Shown here one piece after another: positions 8,391 to 17,178 of a DNA stretch of 64,000 bases. The position numbers and the translations under genes were made by a program. The notes under the pieces are model-generated. The model saw only the letters and a program-made list of their open reading frames with translations, ran no database searches and had not been told where the DNA came from. Within the stretch, counting starts at the first letter, position 1. Each line of letters begins with the position of its first letter. Origin of the DNA: Pseudomonas sp. PB101 (GTDB taxonomy: Bacteria; Pseudomonadota; Gammaproteobacteria; Pseudomonadales; Pseudomonadaceae); contig NZ_RWIR01000045.1 of the NCBI RefSeq assembly GCF_009764265.1, positions 98,596 through 162,595 on the forward strand. The letters run 5' to 3'.

Positions 8391-9179
8391 ATGGGCAATA
8401 ACGAATCTTCATTGGGCGACTTTGAGTCGACCCTGAAAAAACACGCCGTCGAATTGGTCGCAAGTCTTGAAAAAGGCAAGTTCGGCGACGCCGTGCAATT
8501 GATCCATGAGCTCAACCAGACCCGTGACCGCGGCCTGTATCAGGAGGTGGGCAAGCTCACACGCGAGCTGCACAGCGCGATCGTCAATTTCCAGATTGAC
8601 CCGCACATGCCGCAAGCCGAAGAAGTGTCGCAGATCACCGATGCCGCCGAGCGCCTGGGGTACGTTGTCAAGCTGACCGAAGCCGCGGCCAACCGCACCA
8701 TGGACCTGGTGGAAAGTGCCACGCCGCTGGTCAACGGCCTGGCGGATGAAGCCCAGGCCTTGAGCGCGGACTGGGGGCGCTTCATGCGTCGTGAAGTCGG
8801 CGCCGAAGAGTTCCGCGAACTGGCCCGGCGGGTCGACGGCTTCCTGGCGCGCAGCGGCACGGACAACCGCGCGGTGTCGGGCAACCTCAACGACATCCTG
8901 CTCGCCCAGGATTACCAGGACCTCACGGGGCAAGTGATCAAGCGTGTGACCCAACTGGTCACCGAAGTCGAAAGCAACCTGCTCAAGCTCGTGCTGATGG
9001 CCAGTCAGGTGGACCGCTTTGCGGGCATCGAACATGACCGTGAAGCGATGCTTGCTGAAAAAGATCCACAAAAACATCTCTCTCAGGGTGAAGGTCCGCA
9101 GATTCATGCCGATAAAAGAGAAGACGTTGTGTCCGGTCAGGACGATGTGGACGATTTGTTATCCAGCCTTGGATTCTAG
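8391..9179 (+). CDS. cheZ: CheZ phosphatase of CheY-P
   Basis: A 262-residue, mostly helical protein of normal CheZ length. The catalytic region LLAQDYQDLTGQVIKRV carries the conserved Asp and Gln that dephosphorylate CheY-P. The extreme C-terminus, DDVDDLLSSLGF, is the CheY-binding peptide typical of the family, preceded by a charged linker. GGGGGAG immediately upstream of ATG 8391 decides the start; an in-frame GTG at 8373 is less likely. The gene lies 21 bases after cheY and 54 bases before cheA. Confidence 0.95.
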   Translation: MGNNESSLGDFESTLKKHAVELVASLEKGKFGDAVQLIHELNQTRDRGLYQEVGKLTRELHSAIVNFQIDPHMPQAEEVSQITDAAERLGYVVKLTEAAANRTMDLVESATPLVNGLADEAQALSADWGRFMRREVGAEEFRELARRVDGFLARSGTDNRAVSGNLNDILLAQDYQDLTGQVIKRVTQLVTEVESNLLKLVLMASQVDRFAGIEHDREAMLAEKDPQKHLSQGEGPQIHADKREDVVSGQDDVDDLLSSLGF

Positions 9180-9233
9180 CGTTTTGGAATTTCAGGTTTT
9201 TTGGGTTTTTAGACCTGTAGGAGCACCCCCTTA

Positions 9234-11495
9234 ATGAGCTTCGGCGCCGATGAAGAGATCCTTCAGGATTTCCTGGTTGAGGCCGGCGAGATTCTAGAGC
9301 AACTGTCCGAGCAACTGGTCGAGCTGGAAAGCCGTCCGGATGATGCGGATCTGCTCAATGCAATTTTTCGCGGTTTTCACACTGTAAAAGGGGGCGCCGG
9401 CTTCCTCCAGCTCAACGAGCTGGTGGAGTGCTGCCACATCGCCGAGAACGTGTTCGACATCCTGCGCAAGGGTGAGCGTCGCGTCGATTCGGAACTGATG
9501 GACGTGGTTCTCGAAGCGCTGGACGCGGTGAACGGCATGTTCAGCGAAGTCCGCGAGCGCAGCCCGATCACGGCTGCAACGCCAGAATTGCTGGCGGCGC
9601 TGGCCCGTCTGGCCGAGCCGCAATCGGCTGACGAGGCGGTCTCTGCGCCGGTCGCCGAGGTGATCGAAGAACCGGTGGCCGAAACCGCTTCCGACGACAT
9701 CACCGATACCGAATTCGAACAACTGCTGGACTCGCTCAATGCCGTCAAGGCACAGGCCGAGGCGCCGGCGGTTGCCCAAGCACCTGCAAGCGAGGCACCT
9801 GCCAGCGACGAAATCACCGATGCCGAGTTCGAGTCGTTGCTCGATCAGTTGCACGGTAAAGGCCAGTTTGCCATCGATGCGGTTGCGCCGGCTCCGGCTG
9901 CGCCACAAGCACCGAAAGCGGCGGGCGACAGTTCCGATATTACTGATGACGAATTTGAAGCACTGCTGGACCAGCTGCATGGCAAAGGCAACTTTGCCGT
10001 CGAGGCACTGGAGTCGGCCATCGCTTCGGTGCCTGCAGCCGCAGCACCCAGCGCGGCGGCGGCCGGCGGCGATCTGATTTCCGATCACGAGTTCGAAGCA
10101 CTGCTCGACGAACTGCACGGCAAGGGCAAGTTCAGCGAAGTCGGCACCGCGGCGGTGGCCAACGGTTCGAACGCGACTACTGTTGCGGCAGCGCCAGCCA
10201 AGGCGGCGGCACCGAAACCGGTCGCCAAGGCCCCGGAGCCAAAAGCCCAGGCCCCGGCAGCCGCTGCTGCCCCGGCTGCGGCTCGCGCCCCGGCCGCGCC
10301 ACCGGCGGAAAAACCGGCGAGCGAAGCCGAGACCACCGTACGCGTCGACACTGCGCGTCTCGACGAGATCATGAACATGGTCGGCGAGTTGGTGCTGGTG
10401 CGTAACCGCCTGGTCCGCCTGGGCCTCAACAGCGGCGACGAAGCCATGTCCAAGGCCGTGTCGAACCTCGACGTAGTCACGGCCGACCTGCAGACCGCGG
10501 TCATGAAGACCCGGATGCAACCGATCAAGAAAGTCTTCGGGCGCTTCCCGCGCCTGGTTCGTGACCTGGCCCGCCAGCTCAAGAAAGAGATCAACCTGGA
10601 ACTGGTCGGCGAAGAAACCGACCTCGACAAGAACCTCGTCGAGGCCCTGGCCGACCCGTTGGTCCACTTGGTGCGCAACGCGGTCGACCACGGCATCGAA
10701 TCGCCGGAAGAACGCGAAGCCTCGGGCAAGGCTCGTGGCGGCAAGGTGATCCTGGCGGCCGAGCAGGAGGGCGATCACATCCTGCTGTCTATCTCCGACG
10801 ACGGCAAAGGCATGGACCCGAATGTCCTGCGTTCGATCGCGGTGAAACGCGGTGTGATGGACAAGGATGCCGCCGATCGCCTGAGCGACACCGAATGCTA
10901 CAACCTGATCTTCGCCCCGGGTTTCTCGACCAAGACCGAGATCTCCGACGTATCCGGTCGCGGCGTGGGCATGGACGTGGTGAAAACCAAGATTTCCCAG
11001 CTCAACGGCTCGATCAACATCTACTCGGCCAAGGGCCAGGGTTCGAAGATCGTCATCAAGGTGCCGCTGACCCTGGCGATCATGCCGACGCTGATGGTCA
11101 TGCTCGGCAACCAGGCGTTCGCGTTCCCGCTGGTGAACGTCAACGAGATCTTCCACCTCGACCTGTCGACCACCAACGTGGTGGACGGCCAGGAAGTGGT
11201 GATCGTGCGGGACAAGGCCCTGCCTTTGTTCTACCTCAAACGCTGGCTGGTCAGCTCCGCCGCTCACGAAGAGCAGCGCGAAGGCCATGTGGTGATCCTT
11301 TCGGTGGGCACCCAGCGGATCGGCTTTGTCGTCGATCAACTGGTGGGCCAGGAAGAAGTGGTCATCAAGCCGTTGGGCAAAATGCTCCAGGGAACGCCGG
11401 GCATGTCCGGCGCCACCATCACCGGTGACGGCCGCATCGCGCTGATTCTCGATGTACCGAGCATGCTCAAGCGTTACGCCACACGGCGTATTTGA
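9234..11495 (+). CDS. cheA: CheA chemotaxis histidine kinase with four linker repeats
   Basis: A 753-residue kinase. The P1 domain has the phospho-accepting His49 (FHTVKGGAGF). A long Ala/Pro-rich linker (about 130-360) follows, then the P3 dimer helices (VRVDTARLDEIMNMVGELVL), the P4 ATPase with the N box LVRNAVDHGIE and G boxes DDGKGMD and GRGVGMDVV, and the C-terminal CheW-like P5. The linker contains four copies of an (I/L)(T/S)DxEFExLLDxLxGKG motif at about residues 154, 192, 235 and 280. Related linker segments in Vibrio CheA (the LID region) bind the ParP/ParC polar-placement system, whose genes lie downstream here. RBS AGGAG precedes the ATG. Confidence 0.96.
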   Translation: MSFGADEEILQDFLVEAGEILEQLSEQLVELESRPDDADLLNAIFRGFHTVKGGAGFLQLNELVECCHIAENVFDILRKGERRVDSELMDVVLEALDAVNGMFSEVRERSPITAATPELLAALARLAEPQSADEAVSAPVAEVIEEPVAETASDDITDTEFEQLLDSLNAVKAQAEAPAVAQAPASEAPASDEITDAEFESLLDQLHGKGQFAIDAVAPAPAAPQAPKAAGDSSDITDDEFEALLDQLHGKGNFAVEALESAIASVPAAAAPSAAAAGGDLISDHEFEALLDELHGKGKFSEVGTAAVANGSNATTVAAAPAKAAAPKPVAKAPEPKAQAPAAAAAPAAARAPAAPPAEKPASEAETTVRVDTARLDEIMNMVGELVLVRNRLVRLGLNSGDEAMSKAVSNLDVVTADLQTAVMKTRMQPIKKVFGRFPRLVRDLARQLKKEINLELVGEETDLDKNLVEALADPLVHLVRNAVDHGIESPEEREASGKARGGKVILAAEQEGDHILLSISDDGKGMDPNVLRSIAVKRGVMDKDAADRLSDTECYNLIFAPGFSTKTEISDVSGRGVGMDVVKTKISQLNGSINIYSAKGQGSKIVIKVPLTLAIMPTLMVMLGNQAFAFPLVNVNEIFHLDLSTTNVVDGQEVVIVRDKALPLFYLKRWLVSSAAHEEQREGHVVILSVGTQRIGFVVDQLVGQEEVVIKPLGKMLQGTPGMSGATITGDGRIALILDVPSMLKRYATRRI

Positions 11496-11501
11496 TTCTG
11501 G

Positions 11502-11538
11502 TGGAGCGGGGCGCCTGGCCTCGCTCCATCTAATGGAG
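11502..11538 (+). promoter_or_regulatory. Overlapping hairpins at the cheB ribosome-binding site
   Basis: Two mutually exclusive stems can form in the 48-base cheA-cheB gap. Stem one pairs TGGAGCG (11502-11508) with CGCTCCA (11522-11528). Stem two pairs CTCCAT (11524-11529) with ATGGAG (11533-11538), which contains the cheB Shine-Dalgarno GGAG. Stem one would leave the ribosome site free and stem two would hide it. The pairing is exact; any regulatory role is inference. Confidence 0.4.
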
Positions 11539-11543
11539 TGTTT

Positions 11544-12686
11544 ATGGCAGTCAAAGTCCTGGTGGTGGACGATTCGGGGTTTTTCCGCCGCCGCGTCTCG
11601 GAAATTCTTTCAGCGGATTCCAATATCCAGGTCGTCGGTACGGCGACCAACGGCAAAGAGGCGATCGATCAGGCACTGGCCCTCAAGCCAGACGTGATCA
11701 CCATGGACTACGAGATGCCGATGATGGACGGCATCACCGCCGTGCGGCACATCATGCAGCGCTGCCCGACCCCGGTGTTGATGTTTTCCTCGCTCACCCA
11801 CGAAGGCGCCCGGGTCACCCTCGATGCGCTGGATGCCGGCGCGGTGGACTTCCTGCCGAAGAATTTCGAAGACATCTCGCGCAACCCCGAGAAGGTCAAG
11901 CAACTGCTGTGCGAGAAGATTCTGAGCATCTCGCGCAGCAATCGTCGTGTCAGTCACTACAGCGCTCCGGCGCCTGTCGCTGCGCCAGCCCCGACACCTG
12001 CACCTGCGCCTTCGAGCGTCGGCAGTTTTGCCAGCAGCGCGCCTGTGCGTGCGGCACCGGCACCGATCCCGGTGCGTACGCATGCGCATGCGGCCACTGC
12101 GTCGTCGCCCACGCCGAAACGCAAAAACTACAAGCTGGTGGCCATCGGTACGTCCACCGGCGGCCCGGTTGCGCTGCAACGGGTGTTGACCCAATTGCCG
12201 GCCAACTTCCCGGCGCCGATCGTGCTGGTCCAGCACATGCCGGCGGCCTTCACCAAGGCCTTCGCCGAGCGCCTGGACAAGCTCTGCCGCATCAGCGTCA
12301 AGGAAGCCGAGGATGGCGACATCCTGCGTCCGGGCCTGGCTTTGCTGGCGCCGGGTGGCAAACAGATGATGATCGACGGCCGCGGCGCGGTGAAAATCCT
12401 CCCGGGTGACGAGCGTCTGAACTACAAACCGTGCGTGGACATCACCTTCGGTTCGGCAGCCAAGACCTACGGCGACAAAGTTCTGGCGGTCGTCCTGACC
12501 GGCATGGGCGCCGACGGCCGTGAGGGCGCGCGCCTGCTCAAGCAGGGCGGCAGTTCGATCTGGGCACAGGACGAAGCCAGTTGCGTGATCTATGGCATGC
12601 CGATGGCCATCGTCAAGGCTGAACTCGCCGACGCGGTGTACAGCCTCGACGACATTGGCAAGCACCTGGTCGAGGCCTGTCTCTGA
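11544..12686 (+). CDS. cheB: CheB chemoreceptor methylesterase/deamidase
   Basis: A 380-residue two-domain response regulator. The receiver domain (1-125) has D9-D10 and phospho-acceptor D55 ([10 protein letters not shown]). A Pro/Ala/Ser-rich linker (about 138-190) follows. The methylesterase domain holds the catalytic Ser in IGTSTGGP, His in LVQHMP and Asp in LTGMGADG. It removes receptor methyl groups for adaptation after phosphorylation by CheA. The start at ATG 11544 is set by GGAG five bases upstream. The stop overlaps the motC start (TGATG). Confidence 0.96.
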   Translation: MAVKVLVVDDSGFFRRRVSEILSADSNIQVVGTATNGKEAIDQALALKPDVITMDYEMPMMDGITAVRHIMQRCPTPVLMFSSLTHEGARVTLDALDAGAVDFLPKNFEDISRNPEKVKQLLCEKILSISRSNRRVSHYSAPAPVAAPAPTPAPAPSSVGSFASSAPVRAAPAPIPVRTHAHAATASSPTPKRKNYKLVAIGTSTGGPVALQRVLTQLPANFPAPIVLVQHMPAAFTKAFAERLDKLCRISVKEAEDGDILRPGLALLAPGGKQMMIDGRGAVKILPGDERLNYKPCVDITFGSAAKTYGDKVLAVVLTGMGADGREGARLLKQGGSSIWAQDEASCVIYGMPMAIVKAELADAVYSLDDIGKHLVEACL

Positions 12687-13426
12687 TGGATGTTCTAAGC
12701 CTGATCGGCATCATCATGGCCTTTGTCGCCATTATTGGCGGCAATTACCTGGAAGGCGGTCATCTCGGCGCCCTGGCCAACGGCCCGGCAGCGCTGATCG
12801 TGCTCGGCGGCACCATCGGTGCGGCGCTGCTGCAATCGCCGATGAGCGCCTTCAAGCGCGCCATGCAGATCCTTGCCTGGATCCTGTTCCCGCCACGCGT
12901 GGACCTGGCCGGCGGCATCGACCGCGTGGTCAACTGGAGCCTGACGGCGCGCAAGGAAGGCCTGCTGGGCCTGGAAGGCATCGCCGACGCCGAACCCGAC
13001 AACTACGCGCGCAAAGGCCTGCAACTGCTGGTCGACGGCGCCGAGCCGGAAGCGATCCGGAGCATTCTGGAAGTGGATTTCTACACCCAGGAAAGCCGTG
13101 ATATCGAAGCGGCCAAGGTCTTCGAAAGCATGGGCGGTTACGCGCCGACCATCGGCATCATCGGTGCGGTGATGGGCCTGATTCACGTCATGGGCAACCT
13201 GGGTGATCCGTCGCAACTGGGTAACGGCATCGCCGTGGCCTTCGTCGCCACCATCTACGGCGTGGCCAGTGCCAACCTGGTGCTGCTGCCGATTGCCGCC
13301 AAACTCAAAGCCATCGCGCTGCGCCAGTCGCGTTATCGCGAAATGTTGCTGGAAGGACTGCTGTCGATCGCCGAAGGTGAAAACCCTCGCTCCATCGAGT
13401 TGAAGCTCCAGGGCTTCATGGATTAA
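12686..13426 (+). CDS. motC: MotC flagellar motor stator protein (MotA family)
   Basis: A 246-residue MotA/PomA-type stator subunit with four transmembrane segments: two near the N-terminus and two in the region ESMGGYAPTIGIIGAVMGLIHVM through VAFVATIYGVASANLVLLPIA. The large cytoplasmic loop between them would contact FliG. Pseudomonas carry two stators, MotAB and MotCD; this one lies in the chemotaxis operon as MotC does in P. aeruginosa. It overlaps cheB and is followed by motD after 12 bases. Confidence 0.94.
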   Translation: MDVLSLIGIIMAFVAIIGGNYLEGGHLGALANGPAALIVLGGTIGAALLQSPMSAFKRAMQILAWILFPPRVDLAGGIDRVVNWSLTARKEGLLGLEGIADAEPDNYARKGLQLLVDGAEPEAIRSILEVDFYTQESRDIEAAKVFESMGGYAPTIGIIGAVMGLIHVMGNLGDPSQLGNGIAVAFVATIYGVASANLVLLPIAAKLKAIALRQSRYREMLLEGLLSIAEGENPRSIELKLQGFMD

Positions 13427-13438
13427 GGGAATAAACTC

Positions 13439-14329
13439 ATGGCCCGTCGTCGACATCAGGAAGAGCATGTAAACCATGAACGTTGGCTGGTTTCCTATGC
13501 CGACTTCATCACCTTGCTGTTTGCTTTCTTCGTGGTGATGTACTCGATCTCGTCGATCAACGAAGGCAAGTACAAGGTCATTTCCGAGGCGCTGGTCGGG
13601 GTCTTTACCGACTCCGATCGTTCGCTCAAGCCGATCCCCATCGGTGACGAACGGCCGAAGACCGTGACCCCGGCCAAGCCGCTGGTCAAGGACAGCGACC
13701 AGGTCGATGCCGGTGTCTCCGGCGCCAGCGATCCGCTCAAAAGCATCGCCGACGACATCAGCGCGGCGTTCGGCGACCTGATCAGCTCCAACCAGATGAC
13801 CGTGCGCGGCAACGAGTTGTGGGTCGAGATCGAGCTCAATTCCAGCCTGTTGTTCGGCAGCGGCGACGCCATGCCCAGCGACATCGCGTTCAACATCATC
13901 GACAAGGTCGCAGCGATCCTCAAGCCGTTCGACAACCCGATTCATGTCGAAGGCTTCACCGACGATCAACCGATCCGCACCGCGCAGTACCCGACCAACT
14001 GGGAGCTCTCTTCGGCCCGCTCGGCGAGCATCGTGCGCATGCTGGCGATGCAGGGGGTGAACCCCGGTCGCCTGGCTTCGGTGGGTTATGGCGAGTTCCA
14101 GCCGGTGGCCAACAATGCCACCGCTGAAGGCCGCGCACGCAACCGTCGGGTGGTGCTGGTGGTGTCGCGCAACCTCGATGTGCGCCGCAGCCTGACCGGC
14201 ACCGGAACCGCCAATGCGCAACCGGATGCCGCCTTGAAGCGTGCTGGCACACAAACTGCACCGACCCCGGTCAAGTCGCCGGTACGAGAGAACGCCGTCA
14301 ATTCTCCGTCGCCCGCATTAACACGTTGA
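13439..14329 (+). CDS. motD: MotD flagellar motor stator protein (MotB family)
   Basis: A 296-residue MotB-family protein. The N-terminus has one transmembrane helix (about 18-38) carrying the proton-binding Asp22 in SYADF. Next comes a plug/linker region, then a C-terminal OmpA-like peptidoglycan-binding domain (about 135-250) with GFTDDQPI and NWELSSARSASIVRML. It anchors the MotC channel to the cell wall. The tail after residue 255 is Pro/Thr-rich and probably disordered. GGGAATAA before the ATG is a modest ribosome site. Confidence 0.94.
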   Translation: MARRRHQEEHVNHERWLVSYADFITLLFAFFVVMYSISSINEGKYKVISEALVGVFTDSDRSLKPIPIGDERPKTVTPAKPLVKDSDQVDAGVSGASDPLKSIADDISAAFGDLISSNQMTVRGNELWVEIELNSSLLFGSGDAMPSDIAFNIIDKVAAILKPFDNPIHVEGFTDDQPIRTAQYPTNWELSSARSASIVRMLAMQGVNPGRLASVGYGEFQPVANNATAEGRARNRRVVLVVSRNLDVRRSLTGTGTANAQPDAALKRAGTQTAPTPVKSPVRENAVNSPSPALTR

Positions 14330-14372
14330 GCTATTTCTCGGTCGATCCGTTCGGCCGGGAGGAACAATCCGA

Positions 14373-15161
14373 ATGAGAGTCTGGGCAGTCGCCAATCAAA
14401 AGGGTGGTGTCGGTAAAACCACTTCCTCCATCGCTTTAGCCGGGTTACTGGCCGAGGCGGGCAAGCGCGTGGTCGTGGTCGACCTCGATCCCCACGGCTC
14501 CATGACCAGCTACTTCGGCTACGACCCCGATACCCTGGAACACAGCAACTACGACCTGTTCCTGCACAAGGGCAACGTGCCCCAGGGTTTGCCGGGTCAA
14601 CTGCTGCTGTCGACCAGTGACGAACGCATCTCCCTGTTGCCCTCCAGCACCGCGCTGGCCACCCTTGAGCGCCAGTCGCCGGGGCAGAGCGGTCTGGGCC
14701 TGGTGATTGCCAAGAGCCTGGCGCAACTGTGGCAGGACTTCGATTACGCGGTGATCGACAGCCCGCCATTGCTCGGCGTGCTGATGGTCAATGCCTTGGC
14801 GGCGAGCCAGCAACTGGTGATCCCGGTGCAGACCGAACACCTGGCGGTCAAGGGCCTGGAGCGCATGGTCAACACCCTGGCAATGATCAACCGCTCGCGC
14901 AAGCAGGCGCTCCCGTTCACCATCGTGCCGACGCTGTTTGACCGCCGCACCCAGGCCTCCCTCGGCACCTTGCGTGTACTGCGCGACAAATTCCCCGACG
15001 ATATCTGGCAAGGCTATATCCCGGTGGACACGCGCCTGCGCGATGCCAGCCGCGCCGGGCTGACGCCTTCGCAGTTCGACGGCAAAAGCCGTGGCGTTCT
15101 CGCTTACCGTGCGTTGCTCAAGCACCTGTTAGCGGCACAACTCGTTCCGCAGGTGGCCTGA
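14373..15161 (+). CDS. parC: ParC-type ParA-family ATPase, chemosensory array placement
   Basis: A 262-residue ParA/MinD ATPase with deviant Walker A QKGGVGKTT (Lys10 and Lys15), switch I VVVDLDPHGS and Walker B VIDSPPLLG. It is not a plasmid or chromosome ParA: there is no ParB gene, and it sits between motD and a CheW-domain gene. In Vibrio and Pseudomonas this position belongs to ParC, which with ParP places chemotaxis arrays at the flagellated pole. The AGGAACAA ribosome site fits the start. The family assignment is firm; the symbol is by homology and context. Confidence 0.85.
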   Translation: MRVWAVANQKGGVGKTTSSIALAGLLAEAGKRVVVVDLDPHGSMTSYFGYDPDTLEHSNYDLFLHKGNVPQGLPGQLLLSTSDERISLLPSSTALATLERQSPGQSGLGLVIAKSLAQLWQDFDYAVIDSPPLLGVLMVNALAASQQLVIPVQTEHLAVKGLERMVNTLAMINRSRKQALPFTIVPTLFDRRTQASLGTLRVLRDKFPDDIWQGYIPVDTRLRDASRAGLTPSQFDGKSRGVLAYRALLKHLLAAQLVPQVA

Positions 15162-15173
15162 CATGACCCCGAT

Positions 15174-15278
15174 CCCTGTAGGAGCGAGCTTGCTCGCGAT
15201 GAACCTGAGCGCACCACGGGGTGTCAGGTTTCCCGAGTCATCGTTGACGACCATCGCGAGCAGGCTCGCTCCTACAGG
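15174..15278. repeat. REP pair inside the chemotaxis operon (parC-parP gap)
   Basis: Inverted REP copies TGTAGGAGCGAGCTTGCTCG and CGAGCAGGCTCGCTCCTACA are separated by about 50 bases and fill the parC-parP gap. The right copy ends just before the parP ATG (15288), so the hairpin may affect parP translation or mRNA stability. Confidence 0.9.
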
Positions 15279-15287
15279 TGTGCGCGC

Positions 15288-16226
15288 ATGAGCCGCCCAT
15301 TGAAGACTACCTCGCGCCCGCAACTGGCCTTGCAGTCCTACCTGGACAGCCTGCTGCAGGAAGTGACTGAAGAGTTGACGCTGCCCCTGGAGGCAATGGC
15401 CGAGGAGATCGCCGCCGACACCGTGCTGGACGAGTTCCAGGCTGCCGTGCTCGAAGAACAGGCCCGGGATGCGCAGAAAACCGCGCCCGTGGTTGCGCCA
15501 GTCGCACCGGTGGCCAAGGTGCCGGTGGCTGTGGTCGAAGCGCCGGAGCCCGTTCTGGCACCGGTATCGACCCTTGCGCCGCTGTTGCAAACCCTGAGCG
15601 CTCCCGTCATTGAAACGCCTGTGGCGCTGGAGACTCCGGTTATCGAGGAGCCTCAGGCGCTGGTGCCGCCAATCGTCGAAGTGCACCTGCCACCGAGCAA
15701 CACGCCGCCTCCGGTCGATTCCGATGGTCGTCCGTCCTGGGCCGCCGAGCCTTTCGAATGCCTGCTGTTCGATGTCGCCGGCTTGACCCTGGCGGTGCCG
15801 CTGGTGTGCCTGGGGTCGATCTATTCCCTGGCCGGTCACGAGTTGACGCCGCTGTTCGGCCAGCCGGAATGGTTCCTCGGCATCCTGCCGAGCCAGGCCG
15901 GCAACCTCAAGGTGCTCGATACCGCGCGCTGGGTCATGCCCGATCGCTACCGCGACGATTTCAAGCAGGGCCTGCAATACGTGATTTCGGTGCAAGGCTA
16001 CGAGTGGGGGCTGGCGGTGCATCAGGTCAGCCGCTCGTTGCGCCTGGACCCGAATGAAATCAAATGGAGAAGTCACCGGGGCCAGCGGCCATGGCTCGCC
16101 GGCACGGTGATCGAACACATGTGCGCCTTGCTCGATGTCGCCTCCCTGGCCGAGTTGATCGCCAGTGGTGGGGCAAAGCACATGTCCGGCAGCAAGCCGA
16201 ACCAAAAACCGATAAACATCAGATAA
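15288..16226 (+). CDS. parP: ParP-type CheW-domain protein
   Basis: A 312-residue protein. The N-terminal 40 residues are helical, followed by a long Val/Ala/Pro-rich stretch (about 55-145) that is probably disordered. A C-terminal CheW/AIF-like domain (about 150-300) holds FDVAGLTLAVPLVCLGSIY and WFLGILPSQAGNLKVLDTARWV. In Vibrio, ParP links the polar ATPase ParC to CheA and the receptors. Position after parC and before cheW supports the same role. The upstream gap is filled by a REP pair and no clear ribosome site was seen, which is odd for an operon gene. Confidence 0.85.
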   Translation: MSRPLKTTSRPQLALQSYLDSLLQEVTEELTLPLEAMAEEIAADTVLDEFQAAVLEEQARDAQKTAPVVAPVAPVAKVPVAVVEAPEPVLAPVSTLAPLLQTLSAPVIETPVALETPVIEEPQALVPPIVEVHLPPSNTPPPVDSDGRPSWAAEPFECLLFDVAGLTLAVPLVCLGSIYSLAGHELTPLFGQPEWFLGILPSQAGNLKVLDTARWVMPDRYRDDFKQGLQYVISVQGYEWGLAVHQVSRSLRLDPNEIKWRSHRGQRPWLAGTVIEHMCALLDVASLAELIASGGAKHMSGSKPNQKPINIR

Positions 16227-16267
16227 ACAACAGGCGACGCCACTCGATGGCGTTGCACGGAACACAC

Positions 16268-16286
16268 ACCGCCAGGGCGGTTTCTT
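16268..16286 (+). terminator. Weak terminator-like hairpin before cheW
   Basis: ACCGCCAGGGCGGT (16268-16281) folds into a short G+C stem followed by TTTCTT. A second stem, ACGCCA/TGGCGT, lies just upstream (16237-16253). The T-run is short, so this may be a pause or partial attenuator between parP and cheW. Confidence 0.3.
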
Positions 16287-16299
16287 GAGGGGTCAGGGT

Positions 16300-16785
16300 A
16301 TGAATGACAAGGCAACGGCGGCAAAAGGTTCCGAAGATCCGATCCTGCAATGGGTCACCTTCAAGCTGGACAACGAGACCTACGGCATCAACGTGATGCG
16401 CGTTCAGGAAGTGTTGCGCTACACCGAAATCGCCCCGGTCCCGGGTGCCCCGAGCTACGTGCTGGGCATCATCAACCTGCGCGGCAACGTCGTCACCGTG
16501 ATCGACACCCGCCAGCGCTTCGGCCTGATGAATGCCGAGATCAGCGACAACACCCGTATCGTCATCATCGAAGCCGACAAGCAGGTGGTCGGGATCATGG
16601 TCGACAGCGTGGCCGAAGTGGTTTACCTGCGTCAGTCGGAAATCGAAACCGCACCGAACGTGGGTAACGAAGAGTCCGCCAAGTTCATTCAAGGCGTATG
16701 CAACAAGAACAACGAATTGCTCATCCTGGTCGAGCTCGACAAGATGATGAGCGAAGAAGAATGGTCGGAACTGGAGAGTATCTGA
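16300..16785 (+). CDS. cheW: CheW chemotaxis coupling protein
   Basis: A 161-residue coupling protein joining receptors to CheA. Family hallmarks are WVTFKLDNETYGINVMRVQEV near residue 20, VPGAPSYVLGIINLRGNVVTVIDTR near residue 50, and VDSVAEVV near residue 105. ATG 16300 is preceded by GAGGGGTCAGGG, so it is preferred over the upstream in-frame TTG at 16285. The stop is directly followed by the next gene. Confidence 0.96.
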   Translation: MNDKATAAKGSEDPILQWVTFKLDNETYGINVMRVQEVLRYTEIAPVPGAPSYVLGIINLRGNVVTVIDTRQRFGLMNAEISDNTRIVIIEADKQVVGIMVDSVAEVVYLRQSEIETAPNVGNEESAKFIQGVCNKNNELLILVELDKMMSEEEWSELESI

Positions 16786-17178
16786 TTGATTCTCGAGGTT
16801 GCGGTCATTGTCCTGTTCCTGTTCTGGGCAGGCACGCTGGCAATGTTTCTGGGCTACATTCGCGCGCAGAAGCAGATCGCCGCGCAACAGGCCCAGGGTG
16901 ATGCGCTGCGCGACCAGCGCATCAAGGACCTGGGCAAACGCGTTGACAACTACCAGAACGGCAACGTGCGCATGGGTGAAGACCTGCATGAGCTGCGCGC
17001 GATCGTCGCGCCGTTGCCGGACAAACTGGCGCAGCTGGAGCAACGCGATCCGACCAGCCTGTCGTTTGCCCAGGCAGCGCGGCTGGTGGGCATGGGCGCC
17101 AGCGTCGACGAACTGACCCAGTCCTGCGGCTTGACCCAGGCTGAGGCGGAGTTGATGAGCAAGCTGCACAAGAACTGA
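16786..17178 (+). CDS. DUF2802 membrane-anchored protein of the chemotaxis operon
   Basis: A 130-residue protein with one N-terminal transmembrane helix (about 3-24), a charged helical middle that is probably coiled coil (about 30-80), and a C-terminal segment with helix-turn-helix-like spacing (SFAQAARLVGMGASVDELTQSCGLTQAEAELM). Pseudomonas keep a DUF2802 gene at this place; its function is not established. The start is TTG directly after the cheW stop, so translation is probably coupled. It is the last gene of the operon. Confidence 0.8.
   Translation: MILEVAVIVLFLFWAGTLAMFLGYIRAQKQIAAQQAQGDALRDQRIKDLGKRVDNYQNGNVRMGEDLHELRAIVAPLPDKLAQLEQRDPTSLSFAQAARLVGMGASVDELTQSCGLTQAEAELMSKLHKN

Noticed and set aside
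14373..15161. ParA-family gene as a sign of a plasmid or chromosome partition locus
   Set aside because: No parB or parS-like repeats are near; the location among motD, a CheW-domain gene and cheW points to chemosensory array placement.
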